Shown: positions 39,435-49,161, counted from the stretch's first letter. The stretch: 64,000 bases of DNA from Myxococcales bacterium (GCA_020633325.1 JACKDX010000001.1:1612001-1676000); one strand, 5' to 3'. Notes: generated by a model from the sequence alone, not told the origin. A program made the numbers and translations.

Positions 39435-41867
39435 TCACGCATCTGGCTGAAGAGAGACGATCTTCTTTGTGGTCTTGTTTGCGCGAATCGTGACGCTTAG
39501 GGTCTTTTCAAAATTAAATTCGGGATTGACCAGGCGAATCTGATGCTTGCCTTGTGGAAGAGACAGGCTCATCTGCGGCGTGTTTCCAACAAGGTTTCCA
39601 TCCACGTACACCTGCGACCACGGCGTCGAGTTTATTTGCAACACACCGCTACCAGTTCCTCCGCTCGTAGATCCTGTCTCCTCCGGCGCATCGCTTGCGG
39701 TAGAGCGACGGCGACGTGGCCGCGGCGTCCGTTCCTGAGCACGTGCCAAGGGAAGCGCTGGCGCCTCTGGGGTCTTTAGCAATGGTGTGGGCGCCTGCGA
39801 GCCAAGCTCGGCTGCCCCGGTCGCCGGTTTCAATCGTACCATGGGCAGTGACAGCACTTGCCCCGGAGAAACGGCGATCTCGGTGTGCCAACTCTCGTTG
39901 CTGGCCGGATGCTCAAGGCGCACGGCATGGCTGCCCGCTTTGAGATCGGTGATGCGGGCCGGCGTCCGCTGCGCTTGCAGGATACCGTCCACGAAAATCT
40001 TGGCCCCGCTGGGCTCGGTCTCCACCACAAATCCCGAGGGGTTCTCCGCGAGCGTATGTTCGATGGGCTCGAGCGTGACCTCGGGTAGCTCAAGCGCCTG
40101 CCCGGCATTGACGCTCAGTGTGGTCGACCAGGGTTGATATCCCGTTTTGCGCACTTCCAGCGTGTGGGTTTCGCCAGGCTTGAGTCCTGTGATGATAAAG
40201 GGGCTGCTGACCGAGGCCACCGGCTGATTGTCTAGGAGCACCACTGGGTCGGCGGGTTTGGTGGTCAGCTGAATGCTGGCGGGGGCTTCGGGCCAAACGA
40301 GATACGCCAACACAAGCGCAGCTGCGAGGCACCCCGCCGCGATAGCCCAGGTGCGTTTGGATATCGCGCTGCGGGCGGCAAACATACGGGAGACGGTTCC
40401 TGACCACGGCATAAATGTCTTGGTGTGAAAGGGGGAAGGATGCGCGCCCAATGAATGCCGGCGCGCGGGCGCATGACCAATCGGCGGAATGGGGGAGTGC
40501 CGCTTACCCTCCTCGTAGATGCGTGTTTCGGGATCGTCGTCTGACCACGCCCTGGCATGCGTGACCGAATGCTCACCGTCAGAAAGAAAATTCCGCGGCG
40601 GGGGCGGGGCTGAAAGCGGATGGTTTGACGCAGCTTGGCTCTGGTAGCCGGGGGGCGGCGGAGGAGGCGCACTTTGGAAGCTCGCGATGGGCCCGGGCGG
40701 CTGTGAGCGAGGCAAAGGTGCTGAGCGCCCGCTCTCGCCCTGCATCGCAGAAAGATGCGATTCGGTTGGCGCGCTTGGAACCGTGGTCTCGCTCAAGGTT
40801 TGACCCTCGCGTTCATCTGCTGCCTGAGAATCGCGCAGAGAAGACGCTGCCTGTCGATAGCGTGCGTTTTTTTCGTTCTCTTCGGCGATATCGTTCGAAA
40901 AGCATTCTTTCATGAAAGCGCTCAAGTCGTCGTGACCGAAGCTTTGCCCGCTGGTGTACAGAAAAGACTGAAGGTCGTCATGCAATGCTAGGGCTGTTTG
41001 ATGGCGATCTCCGGGATCTTTCGAGAGGGCCTTTAGCACGATGCGTTCAAGCTCTTCAGGGATGCGTCGATTGTATGTGCTGGGGGGCATGATCTCGACG
41101 TTGCGAACCTTCTCCAACGTCGAAAAATCGCTCTCGGCCACGAACAGCCGCTCGTTGGTCAATAGCTCGTAAAGACAAATGCCCGCGGAAAAAATGTCGC
41201 TCCGATGATCGAGCGGAAGCCCCCTCACCTGTTCCGGGGACATGTAGCTGAACTTGCCTTTTAGGATGCCCGCCTCTGTCTTACTGACCTTCCCTGCCGC
41301 TTTGGCCACACCAAAGTCGATGAGCTTCACTTCACCGTCGAAAGAAATGAGGACGTTCTGCTGGGAGACGTCGCGATGGACGAGGTGCAGGGGTTGGTCT
41401 TCTGAAGTTTTTTTGGTGTGCGCGTAGTTGAGCCCCTCGCACACTTTCATCATGAGGAAGCATGCCATCGGAATAGAGAGCGGCGCTCCAGCCTTACGTG
41501 CCTGGTCGAAAAGCACGCGCAGGTCATGTCCGCTGACAAACTCAAGGGCGATGTAATAGCTTTCCCCTACCCGCCCGACGTCCAATACCTGTGCGATGTT
41601 TGCGTGGCTTAGCTGAGCCGCAATCTCAGCTTCGTCGATGAACATGGCAATAAACGCCTCATCCGATGCGATGGCGGGCAAGATGCGTTTGACCGCGATA
41701 AGTCGGTCAGAAGTCGTGACCTCCGCATAGAGCGCCTTGAAGATCTCTGCCATACCGCCGACATTGATGCGCTCAAGGAGATAATACTTCCCGAACCTCA
41801 CCGGCTGAAAACCGGAGGCACTCCCAGGCCCGTGGGGCGCCGCGTGATTGGAGTTAAGAGCGGTCAT
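39435..41867 (-). CDS. Ser/Thr protein kinase with C-terminal PEGA domains
   Basis: An 810-residue eukaryotic-type kinase. The kinase domain (about 27-310) has a Gly loop INVGGMAEIF, Lys60, HRD at 164-166 with Asn171, and DFG at 184-186, so it should be active. A Pro/Ser-rich linker (about 345-510) precedes one membrane segment near 520-540 (AIAAGCLAAALVLAYLVW). Three PEGA repeats follow in the periplasm, e.g. PSGAKIFVDGILQAQRTP and PWSQVYVDGNLVGNTP, which may bind cell-wall or surface ligands. It converges on the third pilin gene; the short gap holds a GC palindrome without a T tract. Confidence 0.93.
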   Translation of the reverse strand: MTALNSNHAAPHGPGSASGFQPVRFGKYYLLERINVGGMAEIFKALYAEVTTSDRLIAVKRILPAIASDEAFIAMFIDEAEIAAQLSHANIAQVLDVGRVGESYYIALEFVSGHDLRVLFDQARKAGAPLSIPMACFLMMKVCEGLNYAHTKKTSEDQPLHLVHRDVSQQNVLISFDGEVKLIDFGVAKAAGKVSKTEAGILKGKFSYMSPEQVRGLPLDHRSDIFSAGICLYELLTNERLFVAESDFSTLEKVRNVEIMPPSTYNRRIPEELERIVLKALSKDPGDRHQTALALHDDLQSFLYTSGQSFGHDDLSAFMKECFSNDIAEENEKNARYRQAASSLRDSQAADEREGQTLSETTVPSAPTESHLSAMQGESGRSAPLPRSQPPGPIASFQSAPPPPPPGYQSQAASNHPLSAPPPPRNFLSDGEHSVTHARAWSDDDPETRIYEEGKRHSPIPPIGHAPARRHSLGAHPSPFHTKTFMPWSGTVSRMFAARSAISKRTWAIAAGCLAAALVLAYLVWPEAPASIQLTTKPADPVVLLDNQPVASVSSPFIITGLKPGETHTLEVRKTGYQPWSTTLSVNAGQALELPEVTLEPIEHTLAENPSGFVVETEPSGAKIFVDGILQAQRTPARITDLKAGSHAVRLEHPASNESWHTEIAVSPGQVLSLPMVRLKPATGAAELGSQAPTPLLKTPEAPALPLARAQERTPRPRRRRSTASDAPEETGSTSGGTGSGVLQINSTPWSQVYVDGNLVGNTPQMSLSLPQGKHQIRLVNPEFNFEKTLSVTIRANKTTKKIVSLQPDA

Positions 41868-41977
41868 GATAGTAAGCGGACGGCATTGTCGACGTTCAGG
41901 AGAGCACGGTCAAGTCTCCGTAATCCTTGGCCAAGGCGCATGCCAGCAGCTTCCGTCGGGGAGCTTCCAAGAGGCGT

Positions 41978-44605
41978 TCAGTGGTTCTGCATGCCCGGGG
42001 CGCGAAATCGCGGAGGACCCTCGGGGAAATAGCGCACCCGCCTCCCCTGCGCATAGCCCCAGCGGCTATAGGGAAGTGGCACGTTGTCCGGGTAAATCAC
42101 TCGGGCACTGGGATGCGCCACCGCATTGAGCATGAGTTGGTTGCTAGAATGGTCGCTCTCGGCGATCTGTGCGCCGTCCACGGAGACTATACCTTGTGGG
42201 GTGTTAAAATGGACACCTCCCTGGCCTAGCTCAAGCGCTTCCTTGATAGCGAAGTAATGGAAGTACTGGCTGATGGTTTCGGTATCGTTGGGATGCCGAT
42301 CGATTACCACCCAAAACCCGTCCGCGTCTATCCCGAGCCCTGAGCGGCTCCGGGAGGCAGGGCCGAGACGCGCACCAGGGATAAGCAGCTGCTCGTTAGC
42401 CGGATCCTGAAGTGGTTTTATGCGGTAAGTCCACCCGAGCTCTCCGCGCTTTCCCACGAGACCAAACTTAGATTCTACATTAGCTTTCACGTCTAACACA
42501 CTGATAGCACCCAGTAATTTCGTATACTCGCCCGCAGCGAATCCAGGCGCTGCGCGTTGGGGGTCGATGCGAATTGCCCAGGTGCACCCGCCGGCCACCC
42601 GCTTCATGCAAGATCTGGCAAAGGCGTACGGCCAGCCAGCATGGGGCAACCCCGAGGCCGAAAATGCCACCCTGCGGCCTCTCACCTGAACGTCCCCTCC
42701 AGGAAGAACGGGTTTGAGCGTCAGATAGAAAAAGTCTCGTGGGTCCCTGCGAATCCAGCGGGGAAAGCGCATCGTGCCCATCGTGCGCACCGCCTTGCGC
42801 GAGCGCACCACAAAGCCAGGTGCATCAGGGACGGGAATCTCCGCTCTGGCGTCATCGAGTTCTTCAGTGAGCGGCGGCTTGACGGTGTTCGGAGCAAATA
42901 CCTTGTAAAACTCAAGCCCGGTATGTTTGCTGTTCATGTCCAAGTGAATGCCGCGCACGCAGCGCGCCATGAGCATGGCCTCGCCCAAGGCTTCTGCGCC
43001 CATGGATTGGCCCCAAAAGAAAGCCAAATGGCCTTCGGTCGTCAGACACAGCCCTGTCCGATCGATGTACGTTTGCTCGCTTGCGGTCAGAGGGGCTGCA
43101 CCCCACCACCAGCGTTTCCACGGATTATAGACGCCATCTTCGACCACGCTGGTTAGGTTTTGGCGCATCGCGACCATGTTCTTGGGGATTTGTCGCGTGG
43201 CCTCGCCTTCGTCATAGGCGCGCTCGTCCCCTAAAGGCGCGGGCCAGGAGCCCATGCCGACCGAGCCATCATCGTAGACTGCCACGGTGGCGGCCCAGGG
43301 TTTTGGCGGCAAATAGACGCGACCGTCGGCCATCATGCCAAACTCGCCATGAAGCGCCTGAAAGCCGCCGTTAAACGCCGCAACGAGATGGCGAAGTGTG
43401 GCGGGATCCCGCGGGATTTGGCCGGTGCCGGTTTCGCCCGTCGCGCTTTCCGGTTCTTTGGTGCCCATCACGATGTGAAGCTGTACTTGCCGCGGATCAA
43501 ACAGCACGATGTAGACGCGGGCAAATGGACGCTCGGGGTCGGCGCGCACAAAGGTCTGGTAGAAAGCCGCCGGTGCTCGCGGGAAACTGTTGACGAACGG
43601 ATCGTTGAGCACGGGGACCCAGGCTCCCTCGCCCCGTATGGACGGAGAAAGGTTGGGCTCGAGTGCAGGCGGCGGCCATTTGAGTTCCGGATCGGGTGCG
43701 GTCAAAAGCGCGCGGGCCGAAGAGGGCGCAAGTCCCATGTCATCTGCCGCTTCTTGGGCACTATCATCGCCCCGGATGGCGTAATAGACCCGTTCCCACC
43801 AGTCTTTAATACCAAACACGCGGTGCTCGAGCCACTCGATGGGCCCGGGTCCGATCCAAGAGACATTGCGTACGGTATCCACCACCCAGGTGATCATGCC
43901 CGGCTGGGCTTTCTCGGTGGGCCTTCCTTGAAACCGGCTTGGCAACGCCGAGGGTGTGTCGGGATTAAGAATGACCCTGCTATCGTCGAATGTGAGGTGA
44001 AATAGGCCCGCTTTTCCGGAGACTTCAAGTGTTTGTGCCTTGGGCTCAATCTGAAATCTACGCTTGCCAAAGCCGGCTGCCCGCCCCTCTTCTTGAATGT
44101 TGCTGATGGCGTTCTGCACGCGTGCGTACCATGGCCAGCCACGGGTCCATGACGCCGGCTCGCCGCGAAGGTCGAGCAGTGTCAGTGAATCGTAGGTGTC
44201 GCCGACTTTGGCCGCGTACGCAGCATGGTGGCCTTGGATCGCCAAAATCGCTTCATCCGCGCTGCTGGTGCGGGTGAGGTTTCGGAGGCGCTTGAGGCCC
44301 CAAACACTGCTACTGGTCCGATGCGCGGTTGCAAAGTACACATCGCGCAACCCGTTGGGATCGCGTGCCAAGAAAAGTACGGGCGTGCGCCCCAACGCAA
44401 AGACTTGCGGTTTTAGCCAACGGACGCTCTCCTTGTCCACCAAGAGCCCTCTGGTGCGCATGTAGCTATAGAGCGCGTGCGCGGGGCTTGGCCCATGCGC
44501 GACGGGACGTATCCAACCGATCAAAACGGCCGCGCCCAACAACGCAGAGAACCAAAGACGGCGTGGCCACAAATAGGCTCTAACACGGGCAGCAAACGAA
44601 GACAT
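41978..44605 (-). CDS. Large membrane-anchored phosphodiester glycosidase-like protein
   Basis: An 875-residue protein with one N-terminal membrane segment (about 16-33). Residues 330-570 match the phosphodiester glycosidase (NAGPA-like) domain: FNGGFQALHGEFGMM with Asn412, a central TGLCLTTEGHLAFFWG and the GIHLDMNSKHTG segment with Asp556. In NAGPA this domain removes GlcNAc from phosphodiesters; bacterial members act on cell-surface polymers. The first 300 and last 300 residues have no recognised domain. It is transcribed ahead of the PEGA kinase (110-base gap). Surface glycopolymer editing is a reasonable but unproven role. Confidence 0.72.
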   Translation of the reverse strand: MSSFAARVRAYLWPRRLWFSALLGAAVLIGWIRPVAHGPSPAHALYSYMRTRGLLVDKESVRWLKPQVFALGRTPVLFLARDPNGLRDVYFATAHRTSSSVWGLKRLRNLTRTSSADEAILAIQGHHAAYAAKVGDTYDSLTLLDLRGEPASWTRGWPWYARVQNAISNIQEEGRAAGFGKRRFQIEPKAQTLEVSGKAGLFHLTFDDSRVILNPDTPSALPSRFQGRPTEKAQPGMITWVVDTVRNVSWIGPGPIEWLEHRVFGIKDWWERVYYAIRGDDSAQEAADDMGLAPSSARALLTAPDPELKWPPPALEPNLSPSIRGEGAWVPVLNDPFVNSFPRAPAAFYQTFVRADPERPFARVYIVLFDPRQVQLHIVMGTKEPESATGETGTGQIPRDPATLRHLVAAFNGGFQALHGEFGMMADGRVYLPPKPWAATVAVYDDGSVGMGSWPAPLGDERAYDEGEATRQIPKNMVAMRQNLTSVVEDGVYNPWKRWWWGAAPLTASEQTYIDRTGLCLTTEGHLAFFWGQSMGAEALGEAMLMARCVRGIHLDMNSKHTGLEFYKVFAPNTVKPPLTEELDDARAEIPVPDAPGFVVRSRKAVRTMGTMRFPRWIRRDPRDFFYLTLKPVLPGGDVQVRGRRVAFSASGLPHAGWPYAFARSCMKRVAGGCTWAIRIDPQRAAPGFAAGEYTKLLGAISVLDVKANVESKFGLVGKRGELGWTYRIKPLQDPANEQLLIPGARLGPASRSRSGLGIDADGFWVVIDRHPNDTETISQYFHYFAIKEALELGQGGVHFNTPQGIVSVDGAQIAESDHSSNQLMLNAVAHPSARVIYPDNVPLPYSRWGYAQGRRVRYFPEGPPRFRAPGMQNH

Positions 44606-44660
44606 TGAGGATGGCTGGCGACTTAGCCCCTAAGCTGGGCATGGTCAACCACTAGGAAAT

Positions 44661-45674
44661 CTACACGGTCGCGTAACGGGGGTCGTGCGGGCGCAACGCG
44701 AGTCGCTCCCGCAAATCCTGATATCGGTTGCTGACCGTGTGCGCAGCAACCCCATAACGCTTTGCGATGGAGGCGCGCGTGACGTGGTCGATATCGTGCA
44801 TGCACACGATCGCATATTCGACGGCCGCCGCATACGCCTCTGGTTTGACAATGCGCGCTTGCTTGGACGCCCGGTAGTCATTCCACAACACCAACGCGAC
44901 CTTCCGAAGGTGTGCCGGCAGACCCGACTGCGCCATTTTGCGCGTCAGCACCTTGCTTACCGCATCGATACGACGTTTGGGTGTGCAGGGCTGCGCCTGG
45001 TGATCCGCGCAGCGGACTACAGCGCCCGGCGATTCGGACTCAACAGGGTCTTGCTCGTCCTCAGTACCGCCGTCCACGGGCGCGCCGTCCAAAATCCACT
45101 TGAGCAGTTCGCGATGATCCCTGTTTTTGGGAGCCGAGACGAGCGCCTCTCGCGCCAGAAGCTCGGCTTCCTCAAGCGCGCCGAGCCCGCCGAGACAATG
45201 GGCAAGCGACGCTGTAATTTCATGCTCCATGCACGCAAACTGATGGGCTTGTCGCAAGTGTGGCGCAGCTTCCTTCGGCCTCCCGAGCGCCACATCCAGT
45301 AAGTGCCCCACGTTATGGTGATACCATGGGTTTCGTGGAGCGACTTGGAGCGCACGACGATATGCCGTGACGGCCGCCCAATAGTTTTCCAACAAGGTAT
45401 GACAAAGTCCCAGCAACGCGTGCGCGATGTCGTCACGGGGATCGGCACGAACGACCTCGCGCAAATGCAACGCGGCTCGCCATGGGTAGTGCTCTAAAAG
45501 CAGTTCGGCCAGATGGCGGTGCGCGAACACACTCAGCTCACTTCCTCTGGTAGCGTGTGTGATGATTCGCTGAAGGAGTGGTTCAACCTGTTTGCGGTGG
45601 CAGGATTGGCTTAACAAGGCTTCGGCTTGCTTGCGCAACTGGTGCAGATCAGGTTGGTGAGCTTTGCCGGCCAT
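44661..45674 (-). CDS. TPR protein with C-terminal helix-turn-helix-like region
   Basis: A 337-residue soluble protein. Residues 30-210 carry TPR-like repeats (YWAAVTAYRRALQVAPRNP). The C-terminal 90 residues include YAAAVEYAIVCMHDIDHVTRASIAKRYGVAAHTVSNRY, which resembles a helix-turn-helix of the kind that follows a cyclin-like fold (as in DUF6398 proteins). A DNA-binding or adaptor role is possible. No ribosome binding site is obvious before the ATG. Nothing adjacent suggests a pathway. Confidence 0.65.
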   Translation of the reverse strand: MAGKAHQPDLHQLRKQAEALLSQSCHRKQVEPLLQRIITHATRGSELSVFAHRHLAELLLEHYPWRAALHLREVVRADPRDDIAHALLGLCHTLLENYWAAVTAYRRALQVAPRNPWYHHNVGHLLDVALGRPKEAAPHLRQAHQFACMEHEITASLAHCLGGLGALEEAELLAREALVSAPKNRDHRELLKWILDGAPVDGGTEDEQDPVESESPGAVVRCADHQAQPCTPKRRIDAVSKVLTRKMAQSGLPAHLRKVALVLWNDYRASKQARIVKPEAYAAAVEYAIVCMHDIDHVTRASIAKRYGVAAHTVSNRYQDLRERLALRPHDPRYATV

Positions 45675-45720
45675 GTGATCAAGCTATAACGTGGTGCGTT
45701 TCAGGGTGCAAGTGCGGTGC

Positions 45721-46440
45721 CTAGTCCTGTTTCTGAAGTAGCGCAAGGAGAAATCCGCCGAAATAGCGCAAAGAAGATGTCATCGCGGCGCTCTCTGCCT
45801 GAGCAAGCCATTTCTGAGCAAACGGAATGCTATATACAAACGCGGCCGGCGTGAGCACACGCACGCCTCTGAAGTCGATGAGACGGGCATCTGCGGGAAT
45901 GATCTTGGCGATCGTAAGGGGGCTATCCCACCGCGTATAGACGTCGGCCTCGGTGCGGCGCTCGCTGATTGCCCGCGGGCCTGCGATACGTTTCGCGATA
46001 TAGCGGACACTCCATGGATTGTAGAATTCGGCGACGATGTAGCCGCCTGGGACGGTCACCCGCACCATCTCACGCAGTGCTTGCGAGATGTCCGGCACAT
46101 GAGCCAGCACCTTGAAGCTGCAGACAACATCGAAGCGATTGTCCTCGAATGGGATTGCCGTCGCACTTCCCACCTGGACATCGAGGCCGCGCTCTATGGC
46201 CTTCTGGGCCATGTTCTCAGACAGATCAATGCCTTTGGCCTCCTTGGCGATGGCCTGCAGGCGTCGCAGGATGAGACCGGTTCCCGAGCCCACTTCGAGC
46301 ACACGGCGATTCTTGGCGAGCGGCTCAAGCGTTGCCATTTCCAAATCATCGATCACCGTGTGGTAACCTCGATGACGCTTGTGCTCGTAGCGTTCGGCGA
46401 AGTCGTTGTAGTATGCGCGATTATTGGCTTCAGTAGTCAT
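45721..46440 (-). CDS. SAM-dependent methyltransferase (class I)
   Basis: A 239-residue Rossmann methyltransferase. Motif I is VLEVGSGTG near 47-55, followed by GIDLSENM and the motif around FDVVCSFKVLAHVPD. Similar to UbiE/Methyltransf_11 proteins. The C-terminus has hydrophobic stretches that may bind lipid or another hydrophobic acceptor. It overlaps the glycosyltransferase gene by four bases (ATGA), so both probably act on the same glycan or lipid. The acceptor is unknown. Confidence 0.85.
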   Translation of the reverse strand: MTTEANNRAYYNDFAERYEHKRHRGYHTVIDDLEMATLEPLAKNRRVLEVGSGTGLILRRLQAIAKEAKGIDLSENMAQKAIERGLDVQVGSATAIPFEDNRFDVVCSFKVLAHVPDISQALREMVRVTVPGGYIVAEFYNPWSVRYIAKRIAGPRAISERRTEADVYTRWDSPLTIAKIIPADARLIDFRGVRVLTPAAFVYSIPFAQKWLAQAESAAMTSSLRYFGGFLLALLQKQD

Positions 46441-47549
46441 CGGAGGAGTCTGTCGTACAAGGCTTCGTAGGATTTGGCCATAGTGGCTCGATCATACTTG
46501 TTGAGAACGAGCTGCCGAGCGGCCTCGCCCAAGCTGCGGCGATAGGCGTCATCTTCGATAAGGGCACTGATTGCAGCGGTAAGCGCGTCGCTATTGGGCT
46601 CGATGGCAATCGCCCCACCCTCTTGTGCAAGTTCTGCGGCCGGAGTCCCATGGGCGAGGATCACCGCGCGTTCCAATGACATGGCTTCGAGGACGACCAG
46701 CGGGTAGTCCATTTTGGCGTAAAGGGTCTGTGAGGACAAGACCAGCACATCGGACGCGAGCAACGTTTGCCGCATGTCGGGGACTTCTCCAACCCAACTC
46801 ACAGCGTGGGTAATGCCGAGGTCCTTCGCCAATTCTCTTAGCCTGCTTTCACATTGAACGGCCTGGGCGGTTTTCATGCGGGAGGCGATAACTAATTGAA
46901 CGTCCAGTGATGCGGCGAGCGTGGCTACGGCGCGCATGCACATCTCTGCGCCATCGCCAAATTCCAAGTCCCCGGCATAAAGCACGACGGGCCGCGATGG
47001 GGAAATGCCCAGGTACGCGCGGCATTGACGCCGCTCCTCGGCATGGGGCAGATCGAGCGAAAGAATGCCCGGCGGAATGCGCACGATGCGGTCAGCTTGT
47101 ACGTGAGCCTCAACGAGGCGCGCTTCTGTGTGCCGCGACAAGACCACATGGACGTCAGCGAATAGGCAGGCCTTTAGATTGGCGCCGGGATGGGGCGCGC
47201 TTGAAATGGTGTGTACGGCAGGCACGCCGCGCATGCGACGGATGGCCGAGCTGGCCATCGAGCTTTGAAGATTGGGCGCAAAGAAGAAATGCCAAAGATC
47301 GTATCGGCGTCCAAAAACCAGTCGAGCAAAGACACGCGCCTGCATGCGGCGGCTCAAGCTAAATCCCCGAAGCGTCTTCGGATAGATATTCTCAAGCTTC
47401 ACGGTTTCAAGACCAGGAATATCCTCGCCCGTGCCCATCGCGTGCGCCCGGTGTCGCGTGAGCCCTCCGGCCACGTCTCTTACGAGATTTTTACCGCTGT
47501 CGTTCCACGGCGGAGCAAGCGGCTTGGAGATAAAGAGTATCTCTGCCAT
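46437..47549 (-). CDS. Glycosyltransferase family 4 protein
   Basis: A 370-residue GT-B glycosyltransferase. The N-terminal acceptor domain starts ILFISKPLAPPWNDSGKN. The nucleotide-sugar domain from about 185 has RPVVLYAGDLEFGDG and the C-terminal donor region with LEAMSLERAVILAHGTPAAEL (family EX7E region). Coupled translationally to the methyltransferase. Its ATG is only nine bases from the ATG of the divergent 152-residue gene. Sugar and acceptor unknown; surface polysaccharide or glycolipid synthesis is likely. Confidence 0.87.
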   Translation of the reverse strand: MAEILFISKPLAPPWNDSGKNLVRDVAGGLTRHRAHAMGTGEDIPGLETVKLENIYPKTLRGFSLSRRMQARVFARLVFGRRYDLWHFFFAPNLQSSMASSAIRRMRGVPAVHTISSAPHPGANLKACLFADVHVVLSRHTEARLVEAHVQADRIVRIPPGILSLDLPHAEERRQCRAYLGISPSRPVVLYAGDLEFGDGAEMCMRAVATLAASLDVQLVIASRMKTAQAVQCESRLRELAKDLGITHAVSWVGEVPDMRQTLLASDVLVLSSQTLYAKMDYPLVVLEAMSLERAVILAHGTPAAELAQEGGAIAIEPNSDALTAAISALIEDDAYRRSLGEAARQLVLNKYDRATMAKSYEALYDRLLR

Positions 47550-47558
47550 AGTGGGGGC

Positions 47559-48017
47559 ATGGGATACGATGACGAGCGCAATCCTGCAAATCCATCTAGC
47601 CCACCCTCTGAAGACCCGACAGAGGCGCGTCGGCCGCTTGAGCGTACGCTGCCCGAGTTGTTGCGCAAAGGCATCGAGCGCGGTCTAGAGGCAGGACTTA
47701 ATACCCTGAGCAAAACCGACGGCGCGCTCCGGGGCGTGGTGGCAGATGCCAAACTCCCGCGGGAGCTGGCCAATTACCTGTTCTCCCAAGTTGAGGACAC
47801 CAAAAAGGCCGTTTTGCGGATCGTTAGCAAAGAAGTGCGGGATGTGCTGCATGCGATGGATATCAAACGTGAGCTTGAGCAGGTGCTGAGCGAGCTCGCG
47901 ATCGAAGTGCATGCGGAGATCCGTTTTCGCCCGGATAAAGACGGCGCACTCAAGCCCACGGTCAACAGCACTGCCGCGGTCAAAAAACCTTCAGCTCCGC
48001 GCTCAAACAGCCCTTAG
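47559..48017 (+). CDS. Conserved-type cytoplasmic protein of unknown function
   Basis: A 152-residue protein with an acidic/Pro start, a helical core (about 25-120: LLRKGIERGLEAGLNTL, YLFSQVEDTKKAVLRIVSKEV) and a basic disordered tail. The helical part resembles small granule- or membrane-associated proteins but no family is recognised. GGGGG precedes the ATG; the frame remains open far upstream but that region is antisense to the glycosyltransferase. It is divergent from that gene with nine bases between the starts, so promoters must lie inside the opposite genes. Confidence 0.65.
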   Translation: MGYDDERNPANPSSPPSEDPTEARRPLERTLPELLRKGIERGLEAGLNTLSKTDGALRGVVADAKLPRELANYLFSQVEDTKKAVLRIVSKEVRDVLHAMDIKRELEQVLSELAIEVHAEIRFRPDKDGALKPTVNSTAAVKKPSAPRSNSP

Positions 48018-48514
48018 CTCAGGGGTATATTTAAAAAGCGCACGCGGCTGCCATCGCGTACTCCGTGCGCCTGACAAAACCCTGCATTCACTTCCAGCAC
48101 GAATTGTGAGTTGCCGGGCACCTGCTGCGATTGGGTGCTTAGCGGCGTGGCGTTTTCCACAACCCCCAGCACACGCATCTCGTCAGTGATAAACACCATA
48201 TCGAGAGGCAGGTACGTATTTTTCATCCAAAACGAGAGGTGCTCGGGACGATCAAACACAAAAAGCATCCCATGGTTTTCTGGCAGTTGTTTGCGAAACA
48301 TCAGCCCGCGGGCGCGTTCCTGTTCCGTTCGCGCTATTTCCACCTGAACTTCGACGGGCTCTTGTCCGGGTGGCTCCAGTACCACGCGGCTGGCTGTGTT
48401 CTCGGCGTTTCGGATGGGTGCCGTTTGACGCGCCGCATGTTCCGATCGCGATGTCGAGCACGCCAGACTGACCAGGCAGCCGATGGCCACGCATCGCCCC
48501 AAAGAACGCACCAT
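48014..48514 (-). CDS. DUF192 family lipoprotein
   Basis: A 166-residue protein with a lipoprotein signal (LVSLAC, Cys19) and a DUF192 domain at about 45-160: RTEQERARGLMFRKQL, GMLFVFDRPEHLSFWMKNTYLPLDMVFI. These features are the family's most conserved parts. The function of the family is unknown, with exported forms common in bacteria. It overlaps the end of the divergent-origin 152-residue gene by four bases on the opposite strand and follows the universal stress gene by 11 bases. Confidence 0.88.
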   Translation of the reverse strand: MVRSLGRCVAIGCLVSLACSTSRSEHAARQTAPIRNAENTASRVVLEPPGQEPVEVQVEIARTEQERARGLMFRKQLPENHGMLFVFDRPEHLSFWMKNTYLPLDMVFITDEMRVLGVVENATPLSTQSQQVPGNSQFVLEVNAGFCQAHGVRDGSRVRFLNIPLS

Positions 48515-48525
48515 GGCTCGGCCGA

Positions 48526-49161
48526 TTAGAGCAAGCCCGAGATGTGCGATGTGCGGCCCCCAAAGGTGACCAGCTCACGGGATGAGTACTGAGGATTGTG
48601 CAGAAACTCTCCGGTTGCCGGGCGATCGCCGGGCCGAGGAGGATCGATGGAGGGAGAGCGTTCAATGCCCTGGTAGTCTTGCTCGCGAACCACCAAAACC
48701 TGGCAAGGTGCTATACGGATGAGGGACTCCGAGACCGATCCCAAGAGCGCTTTGGCAATGCCTTTGCGGCCATGAGACCCAATGACAATCATGTCCGCCT
48801 GCAAATCGGCGGCCAGTTGCACAATGGCCTTGGCGGGCTTGCCGAGCCGCACGTAGAGCCCAATTTCGGCCTCCCATCGCGGCGCACGGAGGCGGCGCGC
48901 CTGCTCCTTGACGTAATCCCGAAGCTCGGAGGGAACGGTCTCTAACGCACGCGCATCGCGCTCGATTTTCTTCTGACGTCCAGTCAGGGTGCTCTCCCGC
49001 CCCTCTTCGATTACGTGTACAACGTGTAAAAGGACGTCATCTCGGTTTTGAAACAACCGCGCTGCCTCCTGGAAAGCAAGGTCACAAGACGGAGTGAAAT
49101 CCACACCCAACACGATGTCATACGTCGCTTTCGGCGGCGATTCAGAAGTCATGCGTGGCAT
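48526..49161 (-). CDS. Universal stress protein (UspA family)
   Basis: A 211-residue protein with one Usp domain (about 12-158). The ATP-binding pattern G-x2-G-x9-G-S is present in IGSHGRKGIAKALLGS, so an ATP-binding class is expected. About 50 extra C-terminal residues have no known domain. GGAGG lies seven bases upstream of the ATG at 49161. It is divergent from the cobA-hemD fusion gene with a 120-base gap in which no clear promoter was recognised. Confidence 0.92.
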   Translation of the reverse strand: MPRMTSESPPKATYDIVLGVDFTPSCDLAFQEAARLFQNRDDVLLHVVHVIEEGRESTLTGRQKKIERDARALETVPSELRDYVKEQARRLRAPRWEAEIGLYVRLGKPAKAIVQLAADLQADMIVIGSHGRKGIAKALLGSVSESLIRIAPCQVLVVREQDYQGIERSPSIDPPRPGDRPATGEFLHNPQYSSRELVTFGGRTSHISGLL

